From Methylococcaceae bacterium (lineage in GTDB: Bacteria; Pseudomonadota; Gammaproteobacteria; Methylococcales; Methylomonadaceae), in assembly GCA_900299045.1 (NCBI GenBank), contig OMIH01000125.1, forward strand, positions 1 through 44,960: a stretch of DNA of 44,960 nucleotides, given 5' to 3'. Each line of letters begins with the position of its first letter. Position 1 is the first letter of the stretch. The position numbers and the translations under genes were made by a program. This document shows positions 16,136-26,435 of this stretch, piece by piece. Below the pieces are notes generated by a model. It was not told the DNA's origin. It ran no database searches and saw only the letters and a program-made list of their open reading frames with translations.

Positions 16136-17839
16136 TTAAAATAAAAAATAACGTTGCGCAAATGGCAACACATCAGCAGGTTCACAAACAAGCAATAATC
16201 CATCAGCGCGGACAGCATAAGTTTGTGAATCTACTTCAATTTTGGGTTGATAATGATTGTGAATTAACGCTTTTTTTCCAATGGTACGTGTATTAGCTAC
16301 CACACCAATCCGTTTTTTTAACGTCAAACGCTCATGAACGCCTTCTTCAACAGCAATTTTAGGTAAGAAAAACATTGAACTCGTCGATGCCGTTGTGCCA
16401 AATGAGCCAAACATCGGGCGATAATGTACAGGTTGTGGCGTTGGAATCGATGCGTTTGGATCCCCCATTGGCGCGGTGGCAATGAATCCGCCTTTGAGCA
16501 CCATACTGGGTTTCACTGCAAAAAAAGCCGGATGCCAAAGTACTAAATCCGCTAGTTTTCCTACTTCAATCGAACCGACTTCATGTGAAATGCCGTGGCT
16601 AATTGCAGGGTTTATCGTGTATTTGGCAATATAGCGTTTAATGCGAAAATTATCGTTACTTCGTGAATCTTCTTTTAAACTGCCGCGCTGTGCTTTCATT
16701 TTGTGCGCGGTTTGCCATGTACGAATAATCACTTCCCCAACGCGCCCCATCGCTTGTGAATCTGACGAAATCATTGAAAATGCGCCTAAATCATGCAAAA
16801 TATCTTCAGCAGCAATAGTTTCACGACGAATCCGCGACTCTGCAAACGCGACATCTTCAGCAATGCTTGGATCGAGATGATGACAAACCATAAGCATATC
16901 TAAATGTTCATCGACCGTATTGACGGTATACGGACGCGTGGGATTGGTTGACGATGGTAGCACATTGGCTTCACCGCAGGCTTTGATAATATCGGGCGCA
17001 TGACCACCGCCAGCGCCTTCTGTGTGATAGGTGTGAATCGTTCGCCCTTTAAATGCAGCAAACGTATCTTCCACAAATCCCGATTCATTTAGCGTATCTG
17101 TATGAATGGCTACTTGCACGTCAAATTTTTCAGCAACGCTCAAACAACAATCTATCGTAGCAGGTGTTGTTCCCCAATCTTCATGAAGTTTTAAACCCAT
17201 TGCACCAGCGCGAATCTGTTCCTCTAAAGCATCAGGCAAACTGGCGTTACCTTTGCCAAGCAAACCAAAATTCATCGGAAACCCATCAAGCGATTGCAGC
17301 ATTTGCTCAATATTCCAACGCCCTGGTGTACAGGTAGTTGCATTTGTTCCGGTTGCAGGCCCCGTTCCACCGCCAATCATGGTTGTAACACCCGAAGCTA
17401 GTGCTTCTTCAATTTGCTGTGGACAAATAAAATGAATATGCGCATCGATGCCACCTGCCGTTAAAATCTGCCCTTCACCGGCAATAATTTCTGTTCCCGG
17501 ACCAATGATAATGTCCACGCCCTGCTGAATATCAGGATTCCCTGCTTTACCAATCGCGGCAATACGACCTTGTTTAATGCCTACATCTGCTTTGATAATG
17601 CCCCAGTGATCAACAATTAACGCATTCGTTATCACTAAATCCATCGCAACGGTTGAATCTAGTTGGCTTTGTCCCATGCCATCACGAATAACTTTACCTC
17701 CGCCAAATTTTACTTCATCGCCGTATACCGTGCGATCAGCTTCGATTTCAAGAAATAAACCACTATCACCTAAACGAACTTTATCACCCGTTGTAGGACC
17801 AAACATATCCGCATAAGCTTGCCGACTCATTCTGCTCAT
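16136..17839 (-). CDS. ureC: Urease catalytic subunit alpha
   Basis: Hydrolyses urea to ammonia and carbamate in the cytoplasm. At 567 residues it has the full length of bacterial UreC. Nickel-site features are present: HIHF in the [14 protein letters not shown] block, the lysine that is carbamylated (Lys217 in [12 protein letters not shown]), the [10 protein letters not shown] segment, and the mobile-flap region [21 protein letters not shown] with the catalytic histidine. The start overlaps the ureB stop by 4 nt. Nothing suggests loss of activity. Confidence 0.98.
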   Translation of the reverse strand: MSRMSRQAYADMFGPTTGDKVRLGDSGLFLEIEADRTVYGDEVKFGGGKVIRDGMGQSQLDSTVAMDLVITNALIVDHWGIIKADVGIKQGRIAAIGKAGNPDIQQGVDIIIGPGTEIIAGEGQILTAGGIDAHIHFICPQQIEEALASGVTTMIGGGTGPATGTNATTCTPGRWNIEQMLQSLDGFPMNFGLLGKGNASLPDALEEQIRAGAMGLKLHEDWGTTPATIDCCLSVAEKFDVQVAIHTDTLNESGFVEDTFAAFKGRTIHTYHTEGAGGGHAPDIIKACGEANVLPSSTNPTRPYTVNTVDEHLDMLMVCHHLDPSIAEDVAFAESRIRRETIAAEDILHDLGAFSMISSDSQAMGRVGEVIIRTWQTAHKMKAQRGSLKEDSRSNDNFRIKRYIAKYTINPAISHGISHEVGSIEVGKLADLVLWHPAFFAVKPSMVLKGGFIATAPMGDPNASIPTPQPVHYRPMFGSFGTTASTSSMFFLPKIAVEEGVHERLTLKKRIGVVANTRTIGKKALIHNHYQPKIEVDSQTYAVRADGLLLVCEPADVLPFAQRYFLF

Positions 17840-18153
17840 TGCTGACTCTCCAACTCACCCATCACCTCGCCGCGAAAACCATAAACGCGACGCAATCCAC
17901 CAAAAGCGACTAATTGAATTTCGCGTTGTTGCCCTGGTTCAAAACGAATAGCCGTGCCCGCTGGAATATCGGGACGAAAACCACGTGTCGCTGCGCGATC
18001 AAACTGCAGCGCGAGATTAGTTTCAAAAAAATGGTAATGAGAACCGACTTGAATAGGACGATCACCCGTATTAGCAACCAGCACAGATATGACAGGACAG
18101 CCCACATTCAACTCTAATTCACCTTCACAGGGAATAATTTCTCCAGGTATCAT
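17836..18153 (-). CDS. ureB: Urease subunit beta
   Basis: This 105-residue structural subunit assembles with UreA and UreC into the (UreABC)3 trimer. It starts [16 protein letters not shown] and carries the conserved [11 protein letters not shown] and [16 protein letters not shown] segments. Separate ureA and ureB genes match the usual bacterial arrangement, unlike the fused subunit of Helicobacter. It overlaps ureC by 4 nt and follows ureA by 10 nt. Confidence 0.97.
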   Translation of the reverse strand: MIPGEIIPCEGELELNVGCPVISVLVANTGDRPIQVGSHYHFFETNLALQFDRAATRGFRPDIPAGTAIRFEPGQQREIQLVAFGGLRRVYGFRGEVMGELESQQ

Positions 18154-18163
18154 ATTTCAAACC

Positions 18164-18466
18164 TCATTCAATTGGATTGTGAACCGTGACAAGTTTTGTG
18201 CCATCTGGAAATGTTGCTTCAATTTGCACATCGGGTAGCATTTCACACACTCCTTCCATCACATCTTCACGGTAAAGCAACGTACGACCATACTCCATCA
18301 ACTCAGCAACAGTTTGACCATCACGCGCACCCTCCATAATAGCGGCACTAATAAACGCAACCGCTTCAGGATAATTGAGTTTTAAACCTCGTGCTTTGCG
18401 ACGCTCTGCCAGCAAAGCTGCCGTAAAAAGCAATAATTTATCTTTTTCTCTTGGCGTTAATTGCAT
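18164..18466 (-). CDS. ureA: Urease subunit gamma
   Basis: This 100-residue subunit begins [23 protein letters not shown] and contains [21 protein letters not shown] and the C-terminal [14 protein letters not shown], all diagnostic of UreA. A second ATG one codon upstream (18469) is possible. It follows ureD by about 12 nt in a continuous minus-strand operon. Confidence 0.97.
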   Translation of the reverse strand: MQLTPREKDKLLLFTAALLAERRKARGLKLNYPEAVAFISAAIMEGARDGQTVAELMEYGRTLLYREDVMEGVCEMLPDVQIEATFPDGTKLVTVHNPIE

Positions 18467-18478
18467 CATTATTTTCCG

Positions 18479-19285
18479 TTAAGTTGCCCAAATACGGGGT
18501 GTACACATTGTGCGCTCAAGCGTATCTTCTCGCACTACTTTCCACACCAGCTCAAAAAAACTGCGTAATTTATCACTTCGACTATCGATTGCACGACAAA
18601 TCAGCATATCATCAATTTGCGTCACCCCGCGCCCTGTTGTATCACCGATTAAATGGCGCACTGCCTCTATACTTTTCGCAGACACGGGCGTGGCAAATAA
18701 GGTACCGCAAGCCGATAGTCCATTTAATCCCCAACGTGCAGCAAAGGCATTTGCATCAAGTTGCAAACGCTCTAAAAACAAGGGACGATGTTGACAGTAA
18801 ATTTGCCAATTCATTTGTGCCATACCACAATCAAATCCTTCACCCGACGCAGGGCGCCCAAGTGATAAAATTTCCCAGCCGATAAAGCGTGCCTGTGATG
18901 CCAATTCGATAGTCACTGTTGAGATGACATTAGCACCATCATAAATAATGGTTTCTTGCGGTAGCCACTCGAGCATCGCATGATCATCAACGCGGATAGT
19001 CACCTGCTGCGTAGCCTGCTCACCAGAACTACGATAAAACTTCCCCGCTGCTGGCGTTGTTATCAGTGCATGGGCGTTTTCCTGCACATGAATGGAAAAA
19101 TACAACTGATCACCACCGACAATCCCCCCCGGAGGATGCAACAAATACACATGACATACACCGCCTTCAGGATAAAAAGGACGCTGTACCGTCAACGGAC
19201 CTAATTGCCGACGTTTAACTAAAAGCGTTTTTTCGCCTTGTTTTGCAAACGTGAGTTCTAATTGCGCTTTCCAGCCTTTTTCCAT
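18479..19285 (-). CDS. ureD: Urease accessory protein UreD (UreH)
   Basis: The 268-residue scaffold binds apo-urease and recruits UreF and UreG for nickel insertion. Recognisable blocks are LGPLTVQRPFYPEG, the YLLHPPGGIVGGDQL segment, TTPAAGKFYRSSG and LEWLPQETIIYDGA. It lies directly after urtE (16-nt gap), so the urea transporter and urease genes form one transcription unit. Length is normal. Confidence 0.95.
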   Translation of the reverse strand: MEKGWKAQLELTFAKQGEKTLLVKRRQLGPLTVQRPFYPEGGVCHVYLLHPPGGIVGGDQLYFSIHVQENAHALITTPAAGKFYRSSGEQATQQVTIRVDDHAMLEWLPQETIIYDGANVISTVTIELASQARFIGWEILSLGRPASGEGFDCGMAQMNWQIYCQHRPLFLERLQLDANAFAARWGLNGLSACGTLFATPVSAKSIEAVRHLIGDTTGRGVTQIDDMLICRAIDSRSDKLRSFFELVWKVVREDTLERTMCTPRIWAT

Positions 19286-19301
19286 TCACTTTTTTCCCAT
19301 G

Positions 19302-20084
19302 TTAAACCGTCAGATAACGTTTCACCATATCATCAGATAATTCATTCATAGCACCAATAGCAACGTGACGTCCTCTATCCATAATACAAAAACGATCTGC
19401 TACTTTACGCGCAAAGGGTAATTTTTGCTCAACAAGTAATACTGTCACACCAAGTTCATGATTTATTTTTGCAATAGCTTCATGTACTTCACCCAAATCA
19501 TAAGGATTGGTTTTGGGTATAGTGAGTGGTTTGCCGCGTTCACGATTTAATCGGATAATGACCTCGCCAATTTCACTGACAATATTGGGCTGAATACCTT
19601 CGGTAGGCTCATCTAAAATAAGTAAACGTGGGTTTAATACCAATGCGCGAGCAATCGCTAATTGCTGTTGCTGCCCCCCTGATAAATCCCCACCGCGTCG
19701 CTTTAGCATTTGTTTTAGCACAGGAAACACATCAAAAATATGATCAGGTACTTTTTTAATGCCCATTTTACTCGCAGCACGCAAACCCGTTTTCAAATTT
19801 TCATCCACCGTGAGTAATGAAAAAATTTCACGCCCTTGTGGAACATAGCCAATACCTAATTCTGCACGAGACTGCGCTTTTGCATTGGTTAAAGGTCGAC
19901 CATCCATTTCAATACTTCCGCCACTAACAGGCACTAGTCCCATAATCGATTTCAATAACGTGGTTTTCCCTACGCCATTGCGTCCCATTAAACAGACACA
20001 CGATCCTTCGGGGACATCAAGCTGTAAATCCCACAATGTATGACTTTCACCGTAATATTGTTGCAATCCATTTATTTTAAGCAT
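19302..20084 (-). CDS. urtE: Urea ABC transporter ATP-binding protein UrtE, with an insertion
   Basis: This is one of two ATPases of the high-affinity urea importer. The 260-residue protein has Walker A GRNGVGKTT, signature LSGGQQQQLAIARAL and Walker B LLILDEPTEGIQP. Between IQP and LLVEQ there are 49 residues, against 21 residues before the matching IVSEQ in the paralogue at 26748-27437. The extra 28 residues (containing GKPLTIPKTNPYDLGEVHEAI) partly echo the preceding SEIGEVIIRLN helix, as though duplicated. The reading frame is open throughout and the C-terminal RYLTV is family-like, so it is probably functional. It starts 6 nt after urtD. Confidence 0.93.
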   Translation of the reverse strand: MLKINGLQQYYGESHTLWDLQLDVPEGSCVCLMGRNGVGKTTLLKSIMGLVPVSGGSIEMDGRPLTNAKAQSRAELGIGYVPQGREIFSLLTVDENLKTGLRAASKMGIKKVPDHIFDVFPVLKQMLKRRGGDLSGGQQQQLAIARALVLNPRLLILDEPTEGIQPNIVSEIGEVIIRLNRERGKPLTIPKTNPYDLGEVHEAIAKINHELGVTVLLVEQKLPFARKVADRFCIMDRGRHVAIGAMNELSDDMVKRYLTV

Positions 20085-20090
20085 CGTCCT

Positions 20091-20903
20091 TTATCCCCCT
20101 AAATATACTTGAATCACACGCGGATCATTTTGAACCTCACTCATTGTGCCTTCGGTAAGCACAGCACCTTCATGGAGCACCGTCACCTTGGTGGCAATAG
20201 AGCGGACAAACTCCATATCATGTTCAACCACAATAATAGAACGCTCGCCTTGTAGCGAAACCAACAGTTCAGCGGTACGTTCAACTTCTTGATGCGTCAT
20301 CCCGGCAATGGGTTCATCAACCAACATGACTTTAGGCTCCTGCATGAGCAGCATTCCGATTTCAAGCCACTGTTTTTGACCGTGGGATAAAATGCCTGCG
20401 CGATGTTGATAATTCGCTTTTAAACCAATCGTGTCGATAATATGATGAATTTTATCTCGCTGTTCACCATCTAAGCGATGAAACAAGGTTGCCCACGCAC
20501 CTTTATTAGCTTTAAGCGCAAGTTCTAAATTTTCAAAAACGGTTAGTGCATCAAACACGCTAGGTTTTTGAAATTTGCGACAGATTCCCGCTTGGGCAAT
20601 CGCGGGTTCATCCATTTCAAGTAAATCAATGGTTTGCCCAAAGAATACAGTGCCTACATCGGGGCGTGTTTTTCCTGTAATGACATCCATTAACGTGGTT
20701 TTACCCGCGCCATTTGGACCAATCATGCAACGCAACTCACCGGCATCAATGACGAGTGATAAATTATTTAAGGCTTTAAACCCATCAAAACTCACGCTCA
20801 CATCATCAAGATATAAAATAGGTCCATGACGTGTATCAACAACCCCTTCATGAAATAAATGATCTGTCATCGGAATTTCATGGCGTATCTGTTTTGCACT
20901 CAT
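20091..20903 (-). CDS. urtD: Urea ABC transporter ATP-binding protein UrtD
   Basis: This 270-residue ATPase of the LivG type pairs with UrtE. Motifs are Walker A GPNGAGKTT, signature LSHGQKQWLEIGMLL (the variant SHGQ typical of UrtD) and Walker B VMLVDEPIAGM. The N-terminus carries about 30 extra residues before the ILYLDDVSVSFDGF strand. The start overlaps the urtC stop by 4 nt (ATGA), indicating translational coupling. Confidence 0.94.
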   Translation of the reverse strand: MSAKQIRHEIPMTDHLFHEGVVDTRHGPILYLDDVSVSFDGFKALNNLSLVIDAGELRCMIGPNGAGKTTLMDVITGKTRPDVGTVFFGQTIDLLEMDEPAIAQAGICRKFQKPSVFDALTVFENLELALKANKGAWATLFHRLDGEQRDKIHHIIDTIGLKANYQHRAGILSHGQKQWLEIGMLLMQEPKVMLVDEPIAGMTHQEVERTAELLVSLQGERSIIVVEHDMEFVRSIATKVTVLHEGAVLTEGTMSEVQNDPRVIQVYLGG

Positions 20904-21991
20904 GCGTGTTGCTCCTGTAGTCTTCGACGCAGTAACCCAACGAGTCCATCAGGTAAAAAAATGGTCACTACCACAAAGGCTGCGCCTAAAGTAAATAGCC
21001 AAAGTTCAGGCATCAAGCCGGTTAACATCGTTTTACTGTAATTAACCAGCACCGCGCCAATAATGGCACCATACAGCGTATTTCGTCCGCCAATAGCCAC
21101 CCAAACGACAATTTCCAGTGAATTAAGTGGTGAAAATTCACTTGGATTAATAATGCCCACTTGCGGTACATAAAGTGCCCCTGCAACACCTGCAATCATC
21201 GCTGCAAATACAAATATCCATAATTTAAACATATCAACACGATACCCCAAAAAACGCACGCGAGACTCTTGATCTCGAATTGCTGTCACTACACGTCCTA
21301 ATTTGGTATTGACTAACCATCGGCAAATCCCAAATGCGCTAATTAATGCAATTCCAGACAACATCAAAAGCATTGAGCGTACTTCTTCAGATTGGATGTT
21401 AAAACCTAAAATATCTTTACAATCTGTTAAACCGTTATTGCCACCAAACCCCATTTCGTTACGAAAAAATGCAAGCATCAGCGCATACGTTAATGCCTGC
21501 GTAATAATCGATAAATAAACACCTGTTACACGCGAGCGAAAGGCTAAATAACCAAAAATAAACGCTAATGCCCCAGGTGCTAACACGACCATAAGCATCG
21601 CAAAGCCAAAATGATCAAAACCAATCCAATACCAAGGCAATTCTTTCCAGTTTAAAAACACCATAAAATCGGGTAAATTTGCATTGCCATATACGCCGCG
21701 TGTGCCGATTTGACGCATCAAATACATTCCCATCGCATAACCACCCAGAGCAAAAAAAGCACCATGACCCAGTGCCAAAATGCCGCAATACCCCCAAACC
21801 AGATCCAGTGATAAACCCAGCAGTGCAAAGGTTAAATATTTACCGAGTACAGATACGGTATATGCCGAAAAATGCAACATTGAATTCGCTGGAAAAATCC
21901 AATTGCACAAAGGGATAAGAAACGTCACTACGGCTAATATACCAAGAACCGCTATACACGTTTTATCTTGACCTAACTTCATTGATTCCAT
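20900..21991 (-). CDS. urtC: Urea ABC transporter permease UrtC
   Basis: This LivM-type inner-membrane permease of 363 residues has about nine to ten transmembrane helices. Family markers are LSLDLVWGYCGILALGHGAFFALGGYAMGMYL, the insert WYWIGFDHFGFAM, ITQALTYAL and the cytoplasmic EAA-like loop AIRDQESRVRFLGYRVDMFK that contacts the ATPases. A second Met four codons in is also possible. Forty-seven nt separate it from urtB. Confidence 0.94.
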   Translation of the reverse strand: MESMKLGQDKTCIAVLGILAVVTFLIPLCNWIFPANSMLHFSAYTVSVLGKYLTFALLGLSLDLVWGYCGILALGHGAFFALGGYAMGMYLMRQIGTRGVYGNANLPDFMVFLNWKELPWYWIGFDHFGFAMLMVVLAPGALAFIFGYLAFRSRVTGVYLSIITQALTYALMLAFFRNEMGFGGNNGLTDCKDILGFNIQSEEVRSMLLMLSGIALISAFGICRWLVNTKLGRVVTAIRDQESRVRFLGYRVDMFKLWIFVFAAMIAGVAGALYVPQVGIINPSEFSPLNSLEIVVWVAIGGRNTLYGAIIGAVLVNYSKTMLTGLMPELWLFTLGAAFVVVTIFLPDGLVGLLRRRLQEQHA

Positions 21992-22038
21992 GTATCACAT
22001 CCACTAACTATTTATTATTGTGTTAATATTCAAAAAAC

Positions 22039-23688
22039 TTAAGAATCCGCTGCTCTGCCCTTTTGAGGGAATAAACCGCGTGGACGTTTTTGGATAAATA
22101 AAATGATAAAAATAAGTACTAAAATTTTAGCGAGTACCGCGCCAGCAAAAGGCTCTAAGAATTTATTAGCAATACCTAATGAAAAACCAGCTACTAACGT
22201 ACCGAGTAAATTTCCCACTCCACCAAACACCACCACCATAAACGAATCAACAATATAAGCTTGCCCCAAATTAGGTCCCACGTTAGTAATTTGACTTAGC
22301 GCAACACCAGCAACACCAGCAATGCCTGAGCCAAGCCCAAACGTCATTGCATCGACGCTATCTGTAGGAATGCCCATGGCTTTTGCCATATTGCGATTTT
22401 GCGCTACTGCACGAACTTCAAGGCCAAGGCGGGTATGTCTGAGAATTTGTAAAAGCAACACAAATACCATCAAGCAAAATACCAAAATGTAAAAACGGTT
22501 CCATGTAAGCGACAAAAAATCATTAATTTGCCATGAGCCACTCATCCATTCTGGCGTCGCTACACTGCGATTAAGCGGAGAAAAAATGGAGCGTACACTT
22601 TGCTGAAGTACTAAACTAACCCCAAACGTGGCAAGTAGCGTTTCAAGTGGGCGACCGTAGAGAAAACGAATAATACCGCGCTCGATAATAATGCCCGCAA
22701 GACCAGAAATCACAAACGCAGCGGGAATGGATAAAAACAACGACACACCTAAATGATTAGGTAGTAACTGTTGCATAACATAAGTGGTATAAGCACCGAG
22801 CATCATCAATTCACCATGCGCCATATTAATCACACCCATTACGCCAAACGTAATCGCAAGACCAATCGCCGCAAGCACAAGCACCGCACCTAAACTCAGT
22901 CCAAAAAAGACCGTTTCAATCGTGCTGTAAAATTGCAAACGACTATTAATTTTCACTAAAGCGACTTTTGCTAAATTACGAACCTCTGCGTCGCTTTCAA
23001 GGTAATTGCCATTGTCATCTTTTTCAATCATCACATTTAAACGATTGACGACATCAATACTGTTTACTTCTTTGAGTTTATCAATTGCCGCAATACGCAA
23101 CGCTTTATCGCTGCTATTCATCTCTTTTAAGAGAAAAATAGTGTCAATGGCTTGCTTCACATTACTCTCTTTCTCAATATCAGCACGTTTATGAAGCAAG
23201 GCTAACGCATTTTCATCGTCGTCACTCCCCATTGCTTTCACTGCAGCTAAACGAATGACAGGATCTTGCGCATTTAATTCTAATTGACCAATCGTTTTTC
23301 GGAGTGATACACGCAAGTTATTGGTTAAGTTGATTTTTGTCACGTCGCTACGTTCAATGCTATCAAGCTTAATGCCGCTGACGGCATCTGATATATCATA
23401 GCCATGATGATTATCCTCGCCGATCACGAGTTGATTACCTGATTTTAACGTGAATAATTTGCCGTCAAGTAAGGCGCGTAAAATGGGTAAACTGCGCTCA
23501 CTTTGAATTTCTGAGAGTTGTGCGATAGCGTGTTCACGATCGTTGATTGCGCCTTGCTGAAGATCGTGTAGCGCGTCAAATAAAGGTTGCTGCGCGGTTG
23601 GATTCTCCGCAGCATGAACACAAAATGAGAAAACTAGCAAAAAAAATGCTGTTAAAAGGTAATCTGTTTTCAATGAATTCACTTTCAC
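22039..23688 (-). CDS. urtB: Urea ABC transporter permease UrtB, with periplasmic N-terminal extension
   Basis: The 549-residue protein combines a signal-like segment (YLLTAFFLLVFSFCVHA), about 220 periplasmic residues with HEAT-like helical repeats (AVKAMGSDDDENALALLHKRA) and a LivH-type permease domain from about residue 258 (FGLSLGAVLVLAAIGLAITFGVMGVINMAHGE). This long form is usual for proteobacterial UrtB. The GTG at 23688 follows GGAGAGCAA; the more distal ATG at 23757 would place the first codons inside the strong hairpin at 23725-23757 and has no binding site, so I prefer the GTG. Confidence 0.9.
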   Translation of the reverse strand: MKVNSLKTDYLLTAFFLLVFSFCVHAAENPTAQQPLFDALHDLQQGAINDREHAIAQLSEIQSERSLPILRALLDGKLFTLKSGNQLVIGEDNHHGYDISDAVSGIKLDSIERSDVTKINLTNNLRVSLRKTIGQLELNAQDPVIRLAAVKAMGSDDDENALALLHKRADIEKESNVKQAIDTIFLLKEMNSSDKALRIAAIDKLKEVNSIDVVNRLNVMIEKDDNGNYLESDAEVRNLAKVALVKINSRLQFYSTIETVFFGLSLGAVLVLAAIGLAITFGVMGVINMAHGELMMLGAYTTYVMQQLLPNHLGVSLFLSIPAAFVISGLAGIIIERGIIRFLYGRPLETLLATFGVSLVLQQSVRSIFSPLNRSVATPEWMSGSWQINDFLSLTWNRFYILVFCLMVFVLLLQILRHTRLGLEVRAVAQNRNMAKAMGIPTDSVDAMTFGLGSGIAGVAGVALSQITNVGPNLGQAYIVDSFMVVVFGGVGNLLGTLVAGFSLGIANKFLEPFAGAVLAKILVLIFIILFIQKRPRGLFPQKGRAADS

Positions 23689-23724
23689 TTGCTCTCCAAG
23701 GGACGTAGTAGGCAAACTGAACAA

Positions 23725-23757
23725 GTGCAACAACCTTAATATATAAGATTGTTGCAC
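23725..23757 (-). promoter_or_regulatory. Strong stem-loop in the urtA-urtB gap
   Basis: The 14-bp arms GTGCAACAACCTTA and TAAGATTGTTGCAC (23725-23738 with 23744-23757, one mismatch) surround a 5-base loop, ATATA. The hairpin starts 30 nt after the urtA stop. There is no T-tract, so it is more likely an mRNA-stabilising or partial-attenuation structure that raises binding-protein expression above the membrane components. An analogous hairpin follows the amide-binding protein gene. Confidence 0.65.
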
Positions 23758-23786
23758 CTTATCAAATAAAGAAGTTAAGGTTTAAC

Positions 23787-25085
23787 TTAGTAAGTTTGAC
23801 CTGAACACTTTTTAGTTTTTGTATTGAAATTTCCGCAGTTAATGGGTGCTGTCCAATCAGCAATAATCGGTTTGCTTTCTGGTAAGAAATCAGACCACGC
23901 ATCGCCATCTACTAGTTTATTCGTTTGCCATACGGTCATTAACTGACCATCGTCTTGAATTTCACCAATAAGAACGGGTTTGCTAATATGATGATTTGGC
24001 AACATTTTTGACATACCGCCAGTCAAGTTGGGATATTCCACGCCAATAATGGCTTTTTGAACAGCAGTCGCGTCAGTTGTACCTGCTTTCTCAACGGCTT
24101 TGACCCACATATTAAAGCCGATGTAATGCGCTTCCATTGGATCGTTTGTGGTACGTTTTGGATTTTTGGTGTATTCGTGCCATTGATTGATAAACGCTGC
24201 ATTTTTGGTGCTATCAACACTCATAAAATAGTTCCAAGCCGCTAAATGACCAACTAAAGGCTTGGTATCCATGCCAGACAATTCTTCTTCACCAACAGAG
24301 AACGCAATCACTGGAATTTTTTCAGCTGAAATACCTTGGTTTCCAAGCTCTTTGTAGAAAGGAATGTTCGCATCACCATTGATAGTCGATACGACAGCCG
24401 TTTTTTTGCCAGTTGAACCAAATTTTTTGATGTCAGCAACAATACTTTGCCAATCAGAGTGACCAAAAGGCGTATAATTAATCATGATATCTTTAGACGC
24501 AACGCCTTTTGATTTCAAATAGGCTTCCAAAATTTTGTTGGTAGTGCGTGGATAAACGTAGTCAGTACCCGCTAATACCCAACGCTGTACCTTCAAATCA
24601 TTCATCAAATAATCAACCGCTGGAATGGCTTGTTGATTTGGCGCAGCACCGGTGTAGAAAACATTTTTAGAGGATTCTTCACCTTCGTATTGCACTGGGT
24701 AGAAAAGTAAACCATTTAATTCTTCAATCACAGGAAGAACAGATTTACGCGATACCGATGTCCAGCAACCGAAAATGGCAGATACTTTATCTTTGGTAAT
24801 TAATTCACGCGCTTTTTCAGCAAAAAGTGGCCAGTTTGAAGCAGGATCAACAACCACCGCTTCCAATTTTTTACCAAGTAAGCCGCCTTTTTTGTTTTGT
24901 TCATCGATAAGCATCAACATGGTGTCTTTAAGCGTTGTTTCGCTAATCGCCATCGTGCCAGAAAGTGAATGTAGAACGCCCACTTTAATAGTATCTTCTT
25001 CAGCAAACGCTGAACCAAACAACACAGTTGAAAGCACCGTTGTTAACGCAAGTTTGCGTAAAGGATTTGAAAATTTCATTGTCAT
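23787..25085 (-). CDS. urtA: Urea ABC transporter substrate-binding protein UrtA
   Basis: This 432-residue periplasmic protein captures urea for the UrtBCDE importer. A signal peptide is clear (MTMKFSNPLRKLALTTVLS, then VLFGSAFAEE). The mature start IKVGVLHSLSGTMAISE and the segment FGCWTSVSRKSVLPVIEELNGLLFYPVQYEGEE are characteristic of UrtA/FmdD-type binding proteins. The start ATG follows GGAACTTAATT. It sits second in the operon after the porin gene (29-nt gap). It is a paralogue of the binding protein at 30408-31658. Confidence 0.94.
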   Translation of the reverse strand: MTMKFSNPLRKLALTTVLSTVLFGSAFAEEDTIKVGVLHSLSGTMAISETTLKDTMLMLIDEQNKKGGLLGKKLEAVVVDPASNWPLFAEKARELITKDKVSAIFGCWTSVSRKSVLPVIEELNGLLFYPVQYEGEESSKNVFYTGAAPNQQAIPAVDYLMNDLKVQRWVLAGTDYVYPRTTNKILEAYLKSKGVASKDIMINYTPFGHSDWQSIVADIKKFGSTGKKTAVVSTINGDANIPFYKELGNQGISAEKIPVIAFSVGEEELSGMDTKPLVGHLAAWNYFMSVDSTKNAAFINQWHEYTKNPKRTTNDPMEAHYIGFNMWVKAVEKAGTTDATAVQKAIIGVEYPNLTGGMSKMLPNHHISKPVLIGEIQDDGQLMTVWQTNKLVDGDAWSDFLPESKPIIADWTAPINCGNFNTKTKKCSGQTY

Positions 25086-25114
25086 AATTAAGTTCCGTTA
25101 TCGTAAATGATTAA

Positions 25115-26350
25115 TTAAATTTGCATTTGGAAGCCGAGTGTCAAGGCATGTGAACTTGTACCTGCGACATCAGAGCCGAAGTTTAAATTACCTTTGGTCA
25201 AACCATCGCCATATTGATAAATTAATGATACTCTCGCGTTGTGACCATCAATAATGTAATTCAAGCCACCTTCATAAATATTACGATTAGTACTATTAAC
25301 TGGCATAATATTGACGTAACGAACATAAGGTTGAAATTGACCAATACCCACTTTACCGGGAATTAAATACATGCCACTTGCATCGTAAGCATCGCCTTCA
25401 AACATACCAAAGCCTTTGCTTTGATCGTAAGCGACAGACCCTTTAGAAATACCATAGTTTTTATATTCACCATTAACAGTGATTACACCCATATTATTTG
25501 CTAAGGGTTTTTCATATAAAACGTCTACGGCAGTTCCACGGAAACTGCCGTTACCTAGTACACCTGCACCATCTTCTTGGTACTGATTAGATACACCTAC
25601 AGTTAAAATATTTCCGCCTTTACCATAGTAAGTGCCTGATGTGTAGTAACCTGGATTTTTTTCAACATCAAGGATGTTATAAGACACGCGCTGTGCATAA
25701 AGAATATTATTATCTCTATTTGCACCTCCTGCTAAACCACGGAAGAAACCAGCAACGTATTGCAAGTGCCCATCTAAAACAGAACCCCAAATATTTACAC
25801 CGTCATCACGACCAATGGCACCCGCTGATGATCCGTTATTATATGTACGAACGTTATAGTCTGATGGTTCGAATGGCGTGCCACCTGAGAAAATACTGTA
25901 TGTAGCACTATAAAAAGGACCATTTAATTCACGACGCTCTGCAGGTACCAATTGACGACCTAACCAAACGTTAAAATAGGGTGTAATTTCGAATTTTGAA
26001 ATTGCATCAAGCACGAACATGTGACCACCATTACTACCAGTACATGGAAAACATTCAGTGTTTAATTCAAATTTAATATATTTATGAACTTGACCGTTTA
26101 CATATAGACGAGCATTGTCAAGATTGAAATTATTGCTCCATTTTTGCGTTTCTGCATTACCTGCTGCAGCTTCTTGCGCTGTGAAACTCGAACGGATACC
26201 AGCGCCTAAACTGATCCACTTAGTATCGTCAATTTTAAATGTTGCCCCAGCAAATGAATCCGACGCATAGCCAAGCGAACGCGTTGAAAGTGCTGCTACA
26301 CATAAGACGCGAGCAAAACGCCCGCTTGAAACTTGTTTGATAGTACTCAT
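25115..26350 (-). CDS. fmdC: Outer-membrane porin, FmdC-like
   Basis: The 411-residue predicted beta-barrel has a signal peptide (start MSTIKQVSSGRFARVLCVAA, likely cleavage after LGYA) and many alternating beta strands ending LTLGFQMQI. The end deviates slightly from the usual terminal aromatic residue. The pattern (DDTKWISLGAGIRSSFTAQE; FNLDNARLYVNGQVHKYIKFELNTE) resembles porins beside urea and amide transporters, such as Methylophilus FmdC, which are thought to pass short amides and urea. A CFPC pair in a loop could form a disulphide. It is the first gene of the urea operon; the ATG follows AAGGGGACTCTCTA, and a shared regulatory dyad lies 114-151 nt upstream. Confidence 0.75.
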   Translation of the reverse strand: MSTIKQVSSGRFARVLCVAALSTRSLGYASDSFAGATFKIDDTKWISLGAGIRSSFTAQEAAAGNAETQKWSNNFNLDNARLYVNGQVHKYIKFELNTECFPCTGSNGGHMFVLDAISKFEITPYFNVWLGRQLVPAERRELNGPFYSATYSIFSGGTPFEPSDYNVRTYNNGSSAGAIGRDDGVNIWGSVLDGHLQYVAGFFRGLAGGANRDNNILYAQRVSYNILDVEKNPGYYTSGTYYGKGGNILTVGVSNQYQEDGAGVLGNGSFRGTAVDVLYEKPLANNMGVITVNGEYKNYGISKGSVAYDQSKGFGMFEGDAYDASGMYLIPGKVGIGQFQPYVRYVNIMPVNSTNRNIYEGGLNYIIDGHNARVSLIYQYGDGLTKGNLNFGSDVAGTSSHALTLGFQMQI

Positions 26351-26435
26351 TAGAGAGTCCCCTTGAATAAAAGTAAATTTAAAATATGAACGTAAAACGC
26401 TCTATAGACGCATTACTGCCACGAAGTGGTCGAGG

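Noticed and set aside
16136-19285. Several plus-strand frames of 60-140 codons antisense to urease genes
   Set aside because: They sit wholly opposite well-conserved ure genes and encode no recognisable domains; they are shadows of codon bias.
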